Shown piece after piece: positions 13,811 through 27,200 of a DNA stretch of 64,000 nucleotides (positions within the stretch are counted from its first letter, which is position 1; each line of letters opens with the position of its first letter). The DNA is from Mya arenaria (Eukaryota; Mollusca; Bivalvia; Myida; Myidae). The stretch spans positions 74,279,232-74,343,231 of the forward strand of contig NC_069126.1 of assembly GCF_026914265.1 (NCBI RefSeq). The letters run 5' to 3'. The position numbers were made by a program, and so were the translations under genes. Below the pieces are notes generated by a model that saw nothing but the letters and a program-made list of their open reading frames with translations, was not told the DNA's origin and made no database searches.

Positions 13811-13859
<49 letters not shown>

Positions 13860-13992
13860 TTTATCCAAAAAAAAATAAAAATCCGTAAAATAATAAGCAA
13901 ACATTACCAGTAAACGTATATAGAAAAAGAGGAAATATTTTACCTTCTATATGATAAATTAGAATAAAAACACAAACACATCTGTAGTCCAT
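10742..13992 (-). CDS. Ig-superfamily gene A: shortened tandem copy of gene B
   Basis: Exons on the minus strand are 13992-13944 (signal peptide MDYRCVCVFILIYHIE), 13436-13155 (Ig1, DCGSLPYQEPAIQG), 12549-12238 (Ig2, DCGYLYVRTLPVISG) and 10941-10742 (start of Ig3, VPPGRPSLHS). All junctions are phase 1. Each exon has a clear match in gene B at 34.8-27.9 kb. The third exon follows gene B up to the region of CNTTGGT and then meets a TGA at 10742-10744. Ig4-6, membrane and cytoplasmic exons are absent. The product would be a secreted protein of about 280 aa with two full Ig domains. The donor after Ig2 reads GC (12237-12236) where gene B has GT, so it is either a GC-AG intron or a damaged site. 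It may be a working secreted paralogue or a pseudogene. Confidence 0.7.
10951..12237. other. Intron 3 of Ig gene A
   Basis: AT-rich non-coding sequence between the Ig2 and partial Ig3 exons. I see no other gene or clear mobile element. Confidence 0.5.
13732..13859. repeat. (ATC)n trinucleotide microsatellite in intron 1 of gene A
   Basis: About 40 ATC/TCA units with a few interruptions, ending 85 bases from the signal-peptide exon. The paralogous intron of gene B has an (ATT)n array at the equivalent place. The long poly-methionine frame on the minus strand is an artefact of this repeat. Confidence 0.97.
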
Positions 13993-13999
13993 CGTGAAA

Positions 14000-15055
14000 T
14001 CCGAACTTTAGCCTTCGACACCTCTACACTGCTACTGAAATTAAATGAGTTATTTGTAAGTGTTTTGTTTTCAAACAATGACGAAAACTAGTATAATGAA
14101 TAGACGTAAAGACGAGATTTGATATCTCTAATACACGTTTTAGCTATGAAAATAAACGAGGAAACACTTCGAAAATACAAGTTTGGTAAAGCAGAAGCTC
14201 TTGTTGTATTTAGTGTATTTTTTTCTTAAGTTAATCAGTTCTAACTAATGTGTTCACATAATGTTTTTGACATTTTACATTCAAATGTATTACTAAAATA
14301 TCCAAAAACAAATTGTCTCGTGCCATCAATCCGAATGCAAAACTAAATTTTGTGCAATACACTGTAGACGGTTTGTTCCTATCACGTACTCCATTTGCCA
14401 CAATATGTGATGGTTTACGTCTCATCAGTAACTGCGGAAACAATCGATTGCATTTTCTCAGATTATGTGTTCAAGTAGGCAAGCATGGCAGATTTTTTCT
14501 CCTTCTTTACTGATGCAATTGACCAGCACTTAATAACAAGTATTGTTCATAAGGAAGTAACTCAAATTAATATATCTTCCTCAAGTTTCAGTGTGTAAGT
14601 CTGCATAACAAAATGTGGTTATACCGTTTCAAATGATGATTTCCATTAGACCCTTTACAATTTTGCATATTTTTCGGAAATGATCGTCTTGTTGTCTAAT
14701 AGAGATTAGTTAGAAATAAACGCATAAAAAACCCGTTTTAAAGATTATAGTTGGATAGGTAAATGTTTGTTAATATTTGAAATTAAAAGTAAAATAAGGA
14801 ACTCTTTGCAAGTGGTGGGTTCAAGTTAAGTACATGTTATATTTACATTAGTTTGCTACGTTTTGTTTGTGGAGTTGTTGTTTAAGATTATACGTGAAAT
14901 AGATGCCTGGTATCGAACACATACATACACTTTATTATTCGCGTATCTAATGACATGTTTTTAAATAACAAGGCGAGTTTTCTAATGACCAGGCTGGCAC
15001 CCAATTTGTTTTTTAAACACACTCTTTTCAGTACGATTGATAGGTTGTCCTTGAG
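14000..15055. other. Upstream flank of gene A, shared with gene B
   Basis: Two blocks match the flank of gene B: 14,180-14,230 ('gcagaagctcttgttgtatt', also at about 34,910) and 14,530-14,660 ('tgtggttataccgt', also at about 35,840). The second block has a third weaker match at about 38,450-38,590. No coding exon is visible. Confidence 0.6.
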
Positions 15056-15059
15056 TCAA

Positions 15060-15330
15060 CTAGTTAACTCAACTCAACTCAACTTTATTCTGTACATATA
15101 GGCCTATGGCCCAAAAAAACATATAATTATATATACATCATTAGTTACAATACAGTGTTGTCATTGCTTAATACAAATTGTATACAAATTTCAATATTAA
15201 TCTGCCATTTTTAACAAGTAAAATATAAATATTGCCACTTGTCTAATAACAAAACTATTATCTGACTGTAGGAGTCTGTAAAATGCATGTAGGTCAGATC
15301 GACCCGTGTACCAACTATATGAAAACTGAT
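15060..15330 (-). repeat. Probable antisense 3' end of a non-LTR element
   Basis: A run of 'actca' pentamers is followed by 'ctttattctgtacatatagg' and 'cctatggccc'. Read on the minus strand this looks like a short 3' end with a pentamer tail, a layout used by some LINE and SINE families. There is no coding part. Confidence 0.35.
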
Positions 15331-15755
15331 TTCTTACAGTCGTAGCATTGTCTTAGTCACATGTATAGGTGGTATTTGCTACAATAGCCAGTATAGCCAG
15401 TATTTAAATTGTACTTACGCGTCAAGTGAAAACGTAACAAATGGATCTATTAATTTCAAGATGGATACTTTTTAGAAGGAGTATGCGATTTGTTATTCTT
15501 AAAACAGGTTGTGTGTCCTTTAAAAAGATACATATGCGTATGTCTTTAACAATGCGTTATCGTTTGATAACGCGGTATCAATACATGCTGGCAGTCAAGT
15601 TTTTATATAAAAGCGGACATTAATCGCATGAACTTGCTGTAGTGATGTAAGATATTCAAAGAACTATAAGTTGACGCACATTTCGCCAATCCTATATATG
15701 AGTGTGCTTGTAAATTACTTATCTCCGGAAAAAATATTTCACAATGTTATTTTAG

Positions 15756-16425
15756 GCATTCCTGAAACACCAGCAAGTCGGATATCGACTACTTACGTTA
15801 AGGGTAATAACCTCACGTTCCTATGTTCGAGTTATTTGTCAACACTAACTGCAAGCCATGACCTTCTTTATATACTATACTTGGGTAATAGATAACAAGA
15901 TGCACCCAAACCATTCAACATTTTCTATTTCACAACCTGGAAAATACCCAACAATTCAAGAGATTTCTGGAGCTGATGAGCAATTGGATATTAAATTTAT
16001 TGCCGTGGAGAATATCGCTTAAGGATTACCCTCCACTAAAAGCAATGCCACAGAGTGTAAGTCCCGGTTAACTAAAGTATTCCTATAATCACTGTTGTAA
16101 ATTTGCTCAGGTCGGATTTCTGCATAAAATTATACAAAATGTATACGTATAATCAAAGGTCGAACTGTAATGTTAAATGTAATTTAACTATTGTTAACCC
16201 CTGTAAGCTTAACGTACCATTATTCGTTTAAATATATATACACCTAAGACGTTTTAAGTATTATTTGACATTTTCGATGGATGTTTTTTTCCCTTTCTTT
16301 TCCAAGCTTATAATCCGTATTAAGTCCTTTGATTGCAGATGGTCCAAATGCCTCAGTCATAAGCGGAAGAAACGGATCAAATTATGTGCACGTCTGTTTG
16401 TTGGCCTGGATGCACAGAGTTGTGT
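15756..16425 (+). pseudogene. Decayed Ig-domain exons on the plus strand
   Basis: A phase-1 acceptor precedes 15,756. The reading begins GIPETPASRISTTYVKGNN and LTFLCSSYLSTL, a typical Ig first strand and Cys strand. The matching Trp strand (YTWVIDNKM) is in another frame, and a stop interrupts the exon before the donor near 16,056. A second exon from 16,339 (DGPNASVISGRNGSNYVHVC) resembles the end and join of Ig domains and also meets a stop. A decayed relative lies at about 36,540-36,710. It is a plus-strand relict of the same gene family, opposite in orientation to genes A and B. Confidence 0.6.
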
Positions 16426-16479
16426 AAAAAAGATACAGATTATGCCACTGCGGCGTTGTCTAGAATGACTTCTTTTATG

Positions 16480-19400
16480 ACGACTGTACGATATTATTCT
16501 GGAATAACACATGTGTTTCAAGAAATAAAAGACCTGATTATCTAAAAGTAAGTAATGCTACACTAAGTCTTCTGGTTTAATGCACGTATACACATAAAAG
16601 TTTTTATCTTTAAATTTCGATAAAATATAAGCACTTTTGGTATGCTGTGTTTACGTTTTGTAGTTTGCATATTATTTGCCAAGTAGTTCGGATATTGTTC
16701 GCTGACGACATGGTAGGCTATTTTGTTTACTACATAACAGTATGTTTCATGTGATATTTTACAACTGTTTTCGTTTACTGTCTCATAGATTGTTTCAGAA
16801 TCCCAAGATGTGTTGATTAAAGCAATAAACACTTTTTCGACAAATGCAGTCTTTTCCCTTCGATGTTCTGCCAGTATTTTCTGTAAAAGTTGTGCCCAAT
16901 AAATACCTATACTTTGACAAGGTTCAGCATTGTCCTGGGTATGGTGTTCTAGCCACTTATCCCCCTACAAGCAAGCTGTTTCATGTATCAAAATGGCAGA
17001 AATTATACAACATATATCTTTGTTGTATTGGGGAGCAAACCCACACCAGAATAGGTTTTTTCGAATATTAATGCCTTCACCACTCGGCCACAATGACTCA
17101 TACAATAGCTGATGTATTTAATAATCTTTATTGAATGCATTGGAAACATCACGTGACAATACACATCACCCAATCACGGAACAATAATTTGCTGAATTGA
17201 AGTACTAACGGTATTCAAAATTGTGGTTTTCAAAGTCAGTGTTTGAGCGAATATCAACATTTAATGAGAGGTTACGGCAGTCAGTTTTTTTTTAGTTTTG
17301 ACACTCAATGGTTGCCACGTTTATTTCGTAATATTTTCTTTCGTGAAAAATGCATTTAACAAACCATGAGCGCTTCCCTTTTCGTACCAGTTTATACATA
17401 ACTCGACATGAACTTTTTCTCCAGTAATAAATTGTGACTTAATTTAATCTTTAAGAATACATATGAAGTTTAAAAAATAAGTAAATGTAATAGGTGTAAC
17501 AAAAATTAGAAACAACCTAGAGCCTTATTGATTAAGCAACTTAGATTGAATTAAGTTTAAGATTAGAAACTAAGTGTTTTGATTGGCCTATATACTCTGA
17601 TGACCAATAGGCTGAATGGAATCACTCAGGCATGTCTAAGGATAAGGACAATATCAATATTGTATACTAACCGTCTTTTCGTTTATTGAATATCATGTCA
17701 TGTCATTATGATTAAAAAGGTAAGGCACAATAAATTCGATGAATATTATCGTAATTGTCCACATTGTCAATATATTGTAGAGGAAGAATTTGACTTTTTA
17801 CTCATATTTTCTTTTTTTCAGCTTTACAGAGAGTAAATCTACTATGAAATAAATATTTTCCTATGGAATAAATCATCGAAAAAAACGTGAGCGAGTCCCT
17901 TTTAGCCGTTGAAAGTATTGATATTAAACGAGTTTTAATTACCAACATGTTGTCGTTTCCATATACATGTATATTCAAACCAAATTGTGTATAAAAAATG
18001 CTGTTTGACATGGAAGATTCAAAATCTACCACACGCCGCCTCATTCTGGTACCGTTTCAAAATCTATAAAACAGTCCGACAATGCATGACCAATATACAG
18101 TTCGGGTGATTTTGGCGTGTGACATTGATTCAAAAGTCTGGGGCCAATTTCACGATAATATTAAGACGAGACGCTTGAGTAAAGAAATTTAGAAGCTATT
18201 GCACTAAAATGTTAAACTTTGATTCATTGTTACTAGTATGGTTTCACCGGAGAGATCATGTATATTGTTGATGTATTGAATATTTAGTAGTTTTCTTATG
18301 TCTCTAAATGAGTCAATTTATATCACGTGAAGGAATTTCGTTAAAATAAAGTCACCAATGGTGAACTTACAGTAAATTTTGAGACTTTTGACTGAAGACC
18401 ACTTTCTACAACAAAGATCTTTGACGTGAATGGCATTTAACTAACATATTGTTATTGGTAAAAGGGAATTGTTTTCAAAGTCATATTTCCCTTATGTCTA
18501 ATATTCCATAGAGTGATTGCAGTAATATAGCGTGGGTTCCGACAATAACTTGTATATGCTGGCCTGTATAATTTCACCTTCCAATGCCAAACGCCTTGCA
18601 ATGGAGCTATAGGTACCATTTTATGCTTCACCTGGCTCTTGTAAGTGATAACATTGTGTTAGGATTTGAAAGAGAATTGTCAATTATAAAAATTTTACAC
18701 GTTTCTCAGTGTGTTTTCATATCAATCAAAATGAACAAAAATATGACCACGACAGTCACTGTGTTACGTATGTATTTTTACATATACTTTTATAATTAGC
18801 TGGACTTTTTCAAAGGAAAACGTAGAAGTAGAATGATAGCATTAGTTTCGGTGTTATTGTCGGTGTTCAAAAACATAAACCTTGGCCATAACCAAAACAA
18901 GATATTCAAATTTTCCTCGGTACACATGTTGCGAGAGACTATACGCACAAAAGTCAAAACAAACGCATAACTCTGCTACAATAATTGTTGAGTTATGCCC
19001 CTATTTCGATTGAAAGAGCAGACGAGCGCTGTTGTTTGCTCTGCGGCGCGTTTGTTTATTTCTGTTTGTTTAAGACGTAGCATCAGCTTTAGAAGAGCAG
19101 CGAGCAAGACGTACGAATATAGGGCCATTTAGGAACTCTAGGGACAATCGTTTAAAACATACAGGTTCGAGAGTAACCATACTTAATACATCTATTAACA
19201 GTAACTAACTTCTACAGCATTTTCGCGTGGTTGTCATGACTAGGCGATTATGCTGGGGAACGATCACATGCGTTTTAAAAATCAAAATGGCGTCGGCGAA
19301 ATCATGGGTCGCAGTAGAAATTACATGATGACAAAGTATTTGTCCGTTTAAAAACGTTTTGTTAGGTGGTCAGAAGCTTTGACATTGAAAAAAGAAACAA

Positions 19401-21128
19401 ACAAAAAACGAAGCGGCGAATATTTGTGTTTCATTACATTCTGTGCACATACATACAAACAAGCAACTCCCTTATCAAAATAGCTTTACCGTTAAATGAT
19501 GAAATGACCGCCTCCGAACGGTCAATGAAACAAAAGTTTACTGTAACCCGTGTCCGCTGGGGGCATAAACAAGTATGCATGGCCATAACCTCACATTGGC
19601 CAATCATTTTTCAATATTAACTGAGTTAAAAATATAAGACTCATCAGAGCTCGAATCAATTTGCAAACAATAAAAATAAAGCAAAAAATAAAATTTAAAC
19701 TGATAAATTAACTTTAAATACTCAACGACCGGATACCAACATCACCTGTTAACGAAGGAGTCAAGCCGGAGCAACAGCACTCTTCAAACAACTATCATAC
19801 ATAGGTCTCCTTAACAAGGTTTAAAATTATGCCTTTACTTAGTCTAATAATTAAAGTATCATTGAACAAACTAGGAGGAAAAAACAATTTAAATATAATA
19901 AAGCAATAACAAAAATATACATGCTGTGTAATATTCTTCGAGATGTAAAAAAGAAATGTAAACATAAAAAAACACGAAGACATGAATAGGGTGTCAGTGA
20001 CTCGTTTATGACGGATTCGGATATTTACATAAAGCTAGTGGTCAAAAGGAGGAATTGATGGAAACATGAATTTCATGTATGCTGCCTCTTTAAACTAATT
20101 TTACTCTGAAAGTAAGTTTGCTCATCGTCGTCCAGCCTGAAGCTGATAGAAACACAATTAGAGTGGATGTTATGTATTATATAATAAACTTACAAAAAAA
20201 TAGAAAACATAAATAATTAAGTGGAAAAAATAGCGAGAAAGGAGCCGTTTCGTGATAATTAGAAAGTGTGCTTGACTATGTCTCGTGATACACTCTGGTG
20301 CTTAGTGCGCCATGTATAACTTCTAGTTACATCATCTAAAGAATTTTTTTTAAACAATATCGAAATAACCACATGGCGCGAATCAACGTCTTTTTCTACC
20401 AGATTGGTTTTTTTTACTTACAGAAATCGTGTGTTTAAAAGTATCAACATACTGGAAAATAATGTCAAAGTATGTCAACCATGGCAAGGCTAAACGTCTT
20501 TAATGAATACGCACATGAACACATGGGCATACTTTGATCACGCGCAATATGTGAAAATGTTATGTTAGAATAGCAAACATCGAACATACGCAATATGTGA
20601 AAATATTATGTGAAATAGGCAAACATTACACATCCGCACTACGTGAACATGTTATGTGAAAGTGGCATACATCAAATGTTTTAATGAAATATAATACAAT
20701 TTGTTTCAATGGACTCTTTTATGGACAGGCAAAAGCAACTTCTGTGAAGGTGATGGTTTTCTGACCAGATAATGCAAGTAGTACATGTCGTTTGTGGTAG
20801 TAAATGCATGCGTTATTACAATAACATAAAATAATTCAATAATTAAGAACATGATTTCCGATTGATGCTGTTTAAGTTTGATGTGATAATGATAATGGCC
20901 AAAGACAATATACTTATGAAAGGAATGAGTTGAATGTATTAATTTTATGGTAGTCCATGATAATTTGATGGATATTTCATGTTGGTGTCAAGCTATGTGA
21001 ACGTCCCTTAGACAAACAACGGATGGTGATTTGTATAAGTTAACATCTACAAACATAAATAGGCAACACATCGTCCATTAAATTTGTAGTCATTGGCATG
21101 GACAGTAATTCTTCTTGGACATTGCAAA
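16480..21128. other. Long non-coding interval between Ig loci
   Basis: I see no gene. A minus-strand frame at 16,563-16,832 contains 'INTSWDSETIYETVNEN', with a faint relative near 36,990-37,040. It may be a remnant Ig exon but cannot be supported. The tract around 18,850-19,010 has bivalve repeat texture. The rest is AT-rich sequence without recognisable structure. Confidence 0.45.
20540..20675. repeat. Short tandem repeat, about three units
   Basis: Units of roughly 50-55 bases containing 'gcaatatgtgaaaat' and 'ttatgtgaaa.aggcaaacat' occur three times with moderate divergence. Confidence 0.6.
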
Positions 21129-21296
21129 TTAATTTGCATAAATATTTTCCTGTCGCGCAGGTGTTGATCTCGTTGCAAACCGGATTTCCGAGTACTCCGT
21201 AGGTGCCGATGGCGTTCGCTTAGTCACTGCTGTGCGTGCCGCTTTCAAGTGTTCAATGTCAATGTCAGCGTAGATCAATGTGTCCGTTGTTTTCTC
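21129..21296 (-). CDS. Last exon of gene B: two tyrosine motifs and a YxN end
   Basis: It starts in phase 0 after an AG at 21,297-21,298 and ends with TAA. The reading EKTTDTLIYADIDIEHL gives an ITIM-like L-x-Y-x-x-I. APTEYSEIRF gives the ITSM-like T-x-Y-x-x-I. The C-terminus ENIYAN has Y-x-N, the Grb2 SH2 preference. The upstream exon 21671-21565 ends in phase 0, so the two join cleanly. Confidence 0.8.
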   Translation of the reverse strand, partial: EKTTDTLIYADIDIEHLKAARTAVTKRTPSAPTEYSEIRFATRSTPARQENIYAN

Positions 21297-24200
21297 CTGG
21301 CACAGCAGACACATAATTTGTGATAAATATGGAAATTACATAGTGTACCATATTACAGTAATATGTTGTATAGTTTTTCATTAATCAGAGAAGTGTACTG
21401 GTTAACCACAATTTCACAGAAACACCTAAATCAAAATGAGTTCAAGTACACGAAAGACACAAAATGGAATACAACTTATTGTTTTAAATAATTTGCAAAC
21501 ATTATTATATTTAGTGGGCTTCCCCCTTGAGTTTGTATTATATTATTACATAGAAAAATACTACCTTCGTCTTTGTTACTGCTTTTTTTCTGTTTGTCAT
21601 AAGAGTACGAGGCTTCACTACTTCAGCGTAAGTTACTTCTTCTCTCGGAGTCGAATCAGCCTCACGGGTAACTGGAATCGGCATCAAATATGACTTTAAA
21701 AAACAATTATTGTCTTCATTGTAAAAACGAAAAATGTGTTTGCAGTGTCCCGACTGACATTCTAAAATGAGTTTATGACATTGTAATATTTGATATATGC
21801 AGTTCTTCTAAACATGGTTATGTCATCGCAAAGTATTGATTGTCGAAAATGTCATGGTAATCTCATTAATTGGTAAAGCTATTTTGTGTGTGGTGTATCG
21901 CAAATATTTGTACGTTTGTATGTTGTGTTTGTACGCGTGTCCTCTGCTTAGAGTCGTTTGGGCTCTCCAAACAAGGTTTATATTTGGATTTTTGACTCCT
22001 GGTGTTGTCCGTGTAGTTTTCATTGTACAATTTAAAGTATAGCTGTAAAATAAGTATCTTAAAGGTGGTATTGTTACAACAGTACTTTCAAAGGATGAAC
22101 TATAACTTTTGATGATATACTTACAGTCGCATATATGATGAATATGTTGTATTTTTTAAATAGCGAACTTTTGCTTAAATTATATAATATTTCACTCACC
22201 ATGTTGCAGAACGTTTCTGAAACATTTAAACTGATTTGATTTGACTTGACAAATATGTATATGATCTTCAAAAGAAAGTAATAAATATTGTGTACTCTGA
22301 CGTATTTTCACGGCATGCATGTACAATATGCATATGAATCTTAATGAACTGCAACTTTAGCAAATATTGTTCGAATACAAATTTACATGTTACACTGGAA
22401 ATACACATTTTGATGTCAAAAAATAAACGTAGAACAAATCTTACGTATCATTTTGTCGACCAGGCCTTTTAGCACGCTTCTTTCCTACAGAATACAAATG
22501 TTGCACGTGCATATGCTATTTTGAATGACGTGAACAATTGACTATTTTATCCAGGAATCAAGACATTACTTTATTTCAATCAGAATTTAAAAACTATAGT
22601 CAAATGATCTTACTTTTTCTGAGATAAATCGTAAGCACCACTGTTGCCGTTAGCAGCACAAGTCCTCCAAAACCAGCAACTATTCCACTTGTAATACTGG
22701 TATTTCTTGTTTCTTGCTTCGCTTGAATAATTCGTTTAAGACGGATTATTATATGCAAGCAGCTTTAATTGTTTTGGTATAATGGAGCTTGAAAAAAACA
22801 TACATCAAAAGTACGAGATAACGTACCCACTGTGATACCAAAATCATTAAACTTCTTCCTTCGTATAAATGGTAAATGTGAACTTAGGCTCTGCCTCTAC
22901 GGGCTTGAAGTGTTATGGCCGGACACGTTATATTAAATGAATAGTAAAGAATACTATGAGTGAAAGAAAAACGTTTTTCATATATGTGAAAGCAACATGG
23001 AAGTATTTCACTTCATTAAGAATAAAGAGCATTTCTGCTGCATTTTCTTTAAATTATTTAATACATACATAAACATTTGCAATAGTATTGTATAAAAATA
23101 TACAGTATGCATATTTGAAGAAAATGTAACAGACACATAAGAAGAAAATGAAACTGACAGCAAAACATAACAATAATGATTGCACAAGATAACATTACTA
23201 TCGGGAGTAATTGTATTCTACTAGAATTGAATGGGCAAAAATTAATTTAATGTAATGGTAAATCTTGACCAAACATTTACTCAACTTCTTAACATAATGA
23301 AACAAAAGGAACCCTAACACTAAAAATTGAACTAACAAAACATCTCAGTGAGAATACGTAATGTATCTTTATTTTTTTATTTATATTTTATATTGTTTCA
23401 AAAATAATCTCACCCCTAAAAGTAAAAAATAACTGTTGCAAAATGTTAAATAAAACATAACTTGGAGTGTTTGAAATGAATTTGACAAACATCATGTTAA
23501 CCAACTTAATAAAAATAACTAAATTTCAATTCATTAATAACTTAAACAGCCTTACTAAAACAGGTATGTACTAAAAGAAATCTGTATAAGATGTACAGTT
23601 AAATAACTATGCTCGTACATAATTCATGTTTTCTTTGCAAATTTAGATCATCCACAGTGACCCTTTCATCTTGCTTTCCAATAAAAGGTTTATTTTTACA
23701 TCTAGTGGGAAACAAAATTGTATAAATAAGTTTTTGTTGAAATTTTCAAGGCCCAATATGTTTTAGTAATGTAAATGTATCTTAGTGTATGTGTATTCAT
23801 GTGACCTCTCTTAACGATTTTGACTTCTGTGAACCCCAAGTATGTAAGAGAAAACATTGGATTTATCGCAATAACAAATATGCAACATAACTGAAAGTAT
23901 AATCTGAATGTAACACAAAAATGTCGAGACCAAATTTCCATATCATGTGACTTTCTTTAAGCCCCAGTATGCTTTAGTAGTTTAAACGTATCAACCCGCA
24001 TTTATATACAAATGACTTCTCTCATCCCTCTCAAAGTATTTTAACCAACAGGATGATAAAAGAAATGCAGTTATTTCAGTTACAATTAACATTCAACAGA
24101 AACAAAAGTATATCTTAAATTGAGTGCCTATATAGCATAAACAAATGAGTCAAATCAGTCATAATGTTGGACATATCCATACATTACTGTTTAATAAAGC

Positions 24201-27200
24201 ATTTTGTGGACATTGGGGTTTTAAAACATTATCTGAAACTCTATCATAGTTTACATAAAATGCCTTAATGAAGTTTATTATTGAGGCTAATTTTGCCATT
24301 GTCAATATGTTGCTCAATTATTACACATCTGCTGTAAATGTCACACTTTTGAATAATTTACACACAAACATGTTCGACAGAACACAGAAATAAACAAATA
24401 TCCTCTATTTATTTGCTCTGCTTCCAAACTGGAAATAGGATTTGATTTTGGTCCCAGTTCCATATAAACAAAATGGCGTCCAATGTTCACTTGAAATGCG
24501 GATTTATTTATTTAAATTTCATTCCATAAATATTTAGTTTCAACAATACTTAGTGAATATGTCGTTTGTAATAACTGCTTAATGACAAAATGCAGTTTGC
24601 TACATAGTAATGAAACATACTTTCCTATCAAATGTATAATTATTTTGAGGTATGTCCATATATGGAAAATCCGATCTAAAAAGAGCATGTACCTCGGGTG
24701 TTTCCGTATTGATTTGCATTAACGGAGGTCAAACCCCGCCCAAAACATGTACCTTTTGCTTGCCGGCCTGCACGTGCTTTATATGAACTATGTTTGACAA
24801 GTTTTTCTGGTTTCCATTTTCATGATTCAGTGGAGCCCATTTTTTATACCTATCACTCCCGCAAAGAAATGAAGTAGTCCCTTGCACACACGTTAACGTA
24901 ATAGGTTTGTTCGTGTTTGTCTTCAAGCCCGTAATAATACAGACAGGTGTAACCTCCTTTTCCATTGATGATCGAATACGCCTTCATTTCATACCAGCAT
25001 AATGAATAAGACATAATTTAACATTATTTTCGAGTCGGCGTACCGAATAATGACATATTCTGCGTTCTGCGTTCTACCCTTTTGAGTCCTAAATACTCCT
25101 TAAAAAACTGAATATCGCGAACCAAAAAAGGGCGGTTTCGGTTATATAAAATTTATTCATGCAGGAGTTGTAGTCAAGCTGACTAAATTGAATTACAGCG
25201 ACAAAGCTATCAAGGTCTAGGTAAACGAGCACAAGTTGGAGAAAAACAAGAAAGACAGGTATATACAGTTACTGAATGATGATGAGGTATATACCCTTTA
25301 TTATGTACCATATAAAGAGATATTCTAGATGAATATCCCTTTTGTGGTCAACTCATTTGGATAATAACCGATAGTCTTACTATAAATCATTTTTAATATT
25401 TAATTGTTATGCCAAAGAAAATGACATTACTGACGTTAATGCAAGTTCCATTCGTTTTTGTTTTTTTTGGTACAGTGGAAATTACGTCATGTACTTTTAT
25501 GCACGCTGTTTTGTTAACAATACTATTACCATTTCCCGGCATTTATCACATTCTATGGTCTATCATGTGACAGCCTCTCCACATATAAAAACCGTGAAGA
25601 ATACCAAACATATAAAAAATATTAACACAGCCTACCTTTGCCAGTTACAAGTACATATTTGCTGACATTCTTAAATAAGTGTTTGGCTGTGCACGTGTAG
25701 TTTCGTTGCTCATCTACCGCAATGTGTTCAAGCGTAACTATACATTTGTTGGTTTGTTTGCAAGTTTGCATTCGCTTCGTGCCACCCGAAGTCCAAAGTA
25801 TATCAGACATAGGATAACTCTTTACTGTGCAAGTGACGTGTTGCTTTTCTCCTTCAGATAACACTATTTTCTGCTCACTTGAAAGAGTCACAATGGGAGC
25901 AACTGAAATAAACGTAATAAATTAACAACCTTACTAATTATTTTGTTATATTAATTCACTGTACTGCGAAATATCTTGCGTGTCGTCTGTTTGCTGTGTT
26001 AGTATGTATGTGTCTCTCGTTCAGTGTCGTTTGAGGCCTTATCTGGTGCCTTTTAACAGGAATTACACTTGAATGCTGAGATTTTCTCTGTAGATTCCGT
26101 TGTATTATTTAAAAGTAATTTGTAATTTTAATCCAAATATACGGAACATAATAAGTCCTGCTAAATTCGACAAGAAATTCCACAGTGAGAATTATTAAAA
26201 ATACAAGTTGTAAGCATTAGATACCGGTAATGCATATATCATTACATTGATTAATAGAAGATCAACAGTGAGCGATAAAAGAGTCTTTATATGCGCAATC
26301 GAATGTATATTAGTTTTATTTGATGTTGTTGCTTATAATTTATTATTCTTTAATATCGCCTCCAACATTTCCAAAACAATATCAATTATTCCAACAGCAT
26401 AAAGACATCACCTGTAAACGAATGCATCAAGACGGAGAAAACATGCCAAATCTTATCAGTTGTAAAGCAGTCATTCAAGGACATTGAAAGACAAGCATCT
26501 GTCATATATAATATTAAAATGTAACCAACAAGAAAACCTATTAGACATGTTTAACCAGTATATATTGCACATACAAACAAACATAAGCATTGAATAAGCC
26601 GATTAACAAAACCTGAATACAATTCGGATAAAATCTAAGGCATGCGATGATTTAAATTTTATAGGATTGCGAAATACATGAAATGAATAGGGCAATGTAA
26701 ATATTACTTACATGGCACACGTATTGTATAAGAATCCGAGAGATTTATTTGAAAGCTGGTACAATGCACACTGCATATTAAAGTGTTTTCGTTGTCTTCC
26801 TTCGTTGCATTCACAACTAATGTGGCAAGCCCGTTCGTTTGTTCTTTCCTACCGTCCAGCTTCGACTTGTCCCAATTCCAATTTAAGCTGCAGTTATCAT
26901 TGAAGTCCGAAATATTGGATCTTAATGTTAGTAAGTACGCTTCTTTAAGTTCACGTGCTGGACGTGGTTTTTCCATAAACAGTGTTGATGGAGGATCTGT
27001 ACTCAAAAAATAACCGGTAAGTAATGACATACACCCATTTATTCAATAATATATTTTAATTAGCTGTTTTTCAGGTAAGGTGAAATTTGACGGTCATTTA
27101 AATTAAATGTCACATGGTGAAATGCCCTACAAAGTTTGTGTATGTTATAAAATAGTTGTCATGCATAGAATAGTTGTTAAAAAGAGGATATTACAGAAGT

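Noticed and set aside
13593-13904. Open frame with a long methionine run
   Set aside because: It is the minus-strand reading of the (ATC)n microsatellite.
16563-16832. 89-aa minus-strand frame with a faint relative near 37 kb
   Set aside because: It could be a lost Ig exon, but the cysteine and tryptophan pattern is not clear enough.
24729-24965. 78-aa minus-strand frame inside an intron of gene B
   Set aside because: No Ig or other domain and no convincing splice sites, so it is probably chance.
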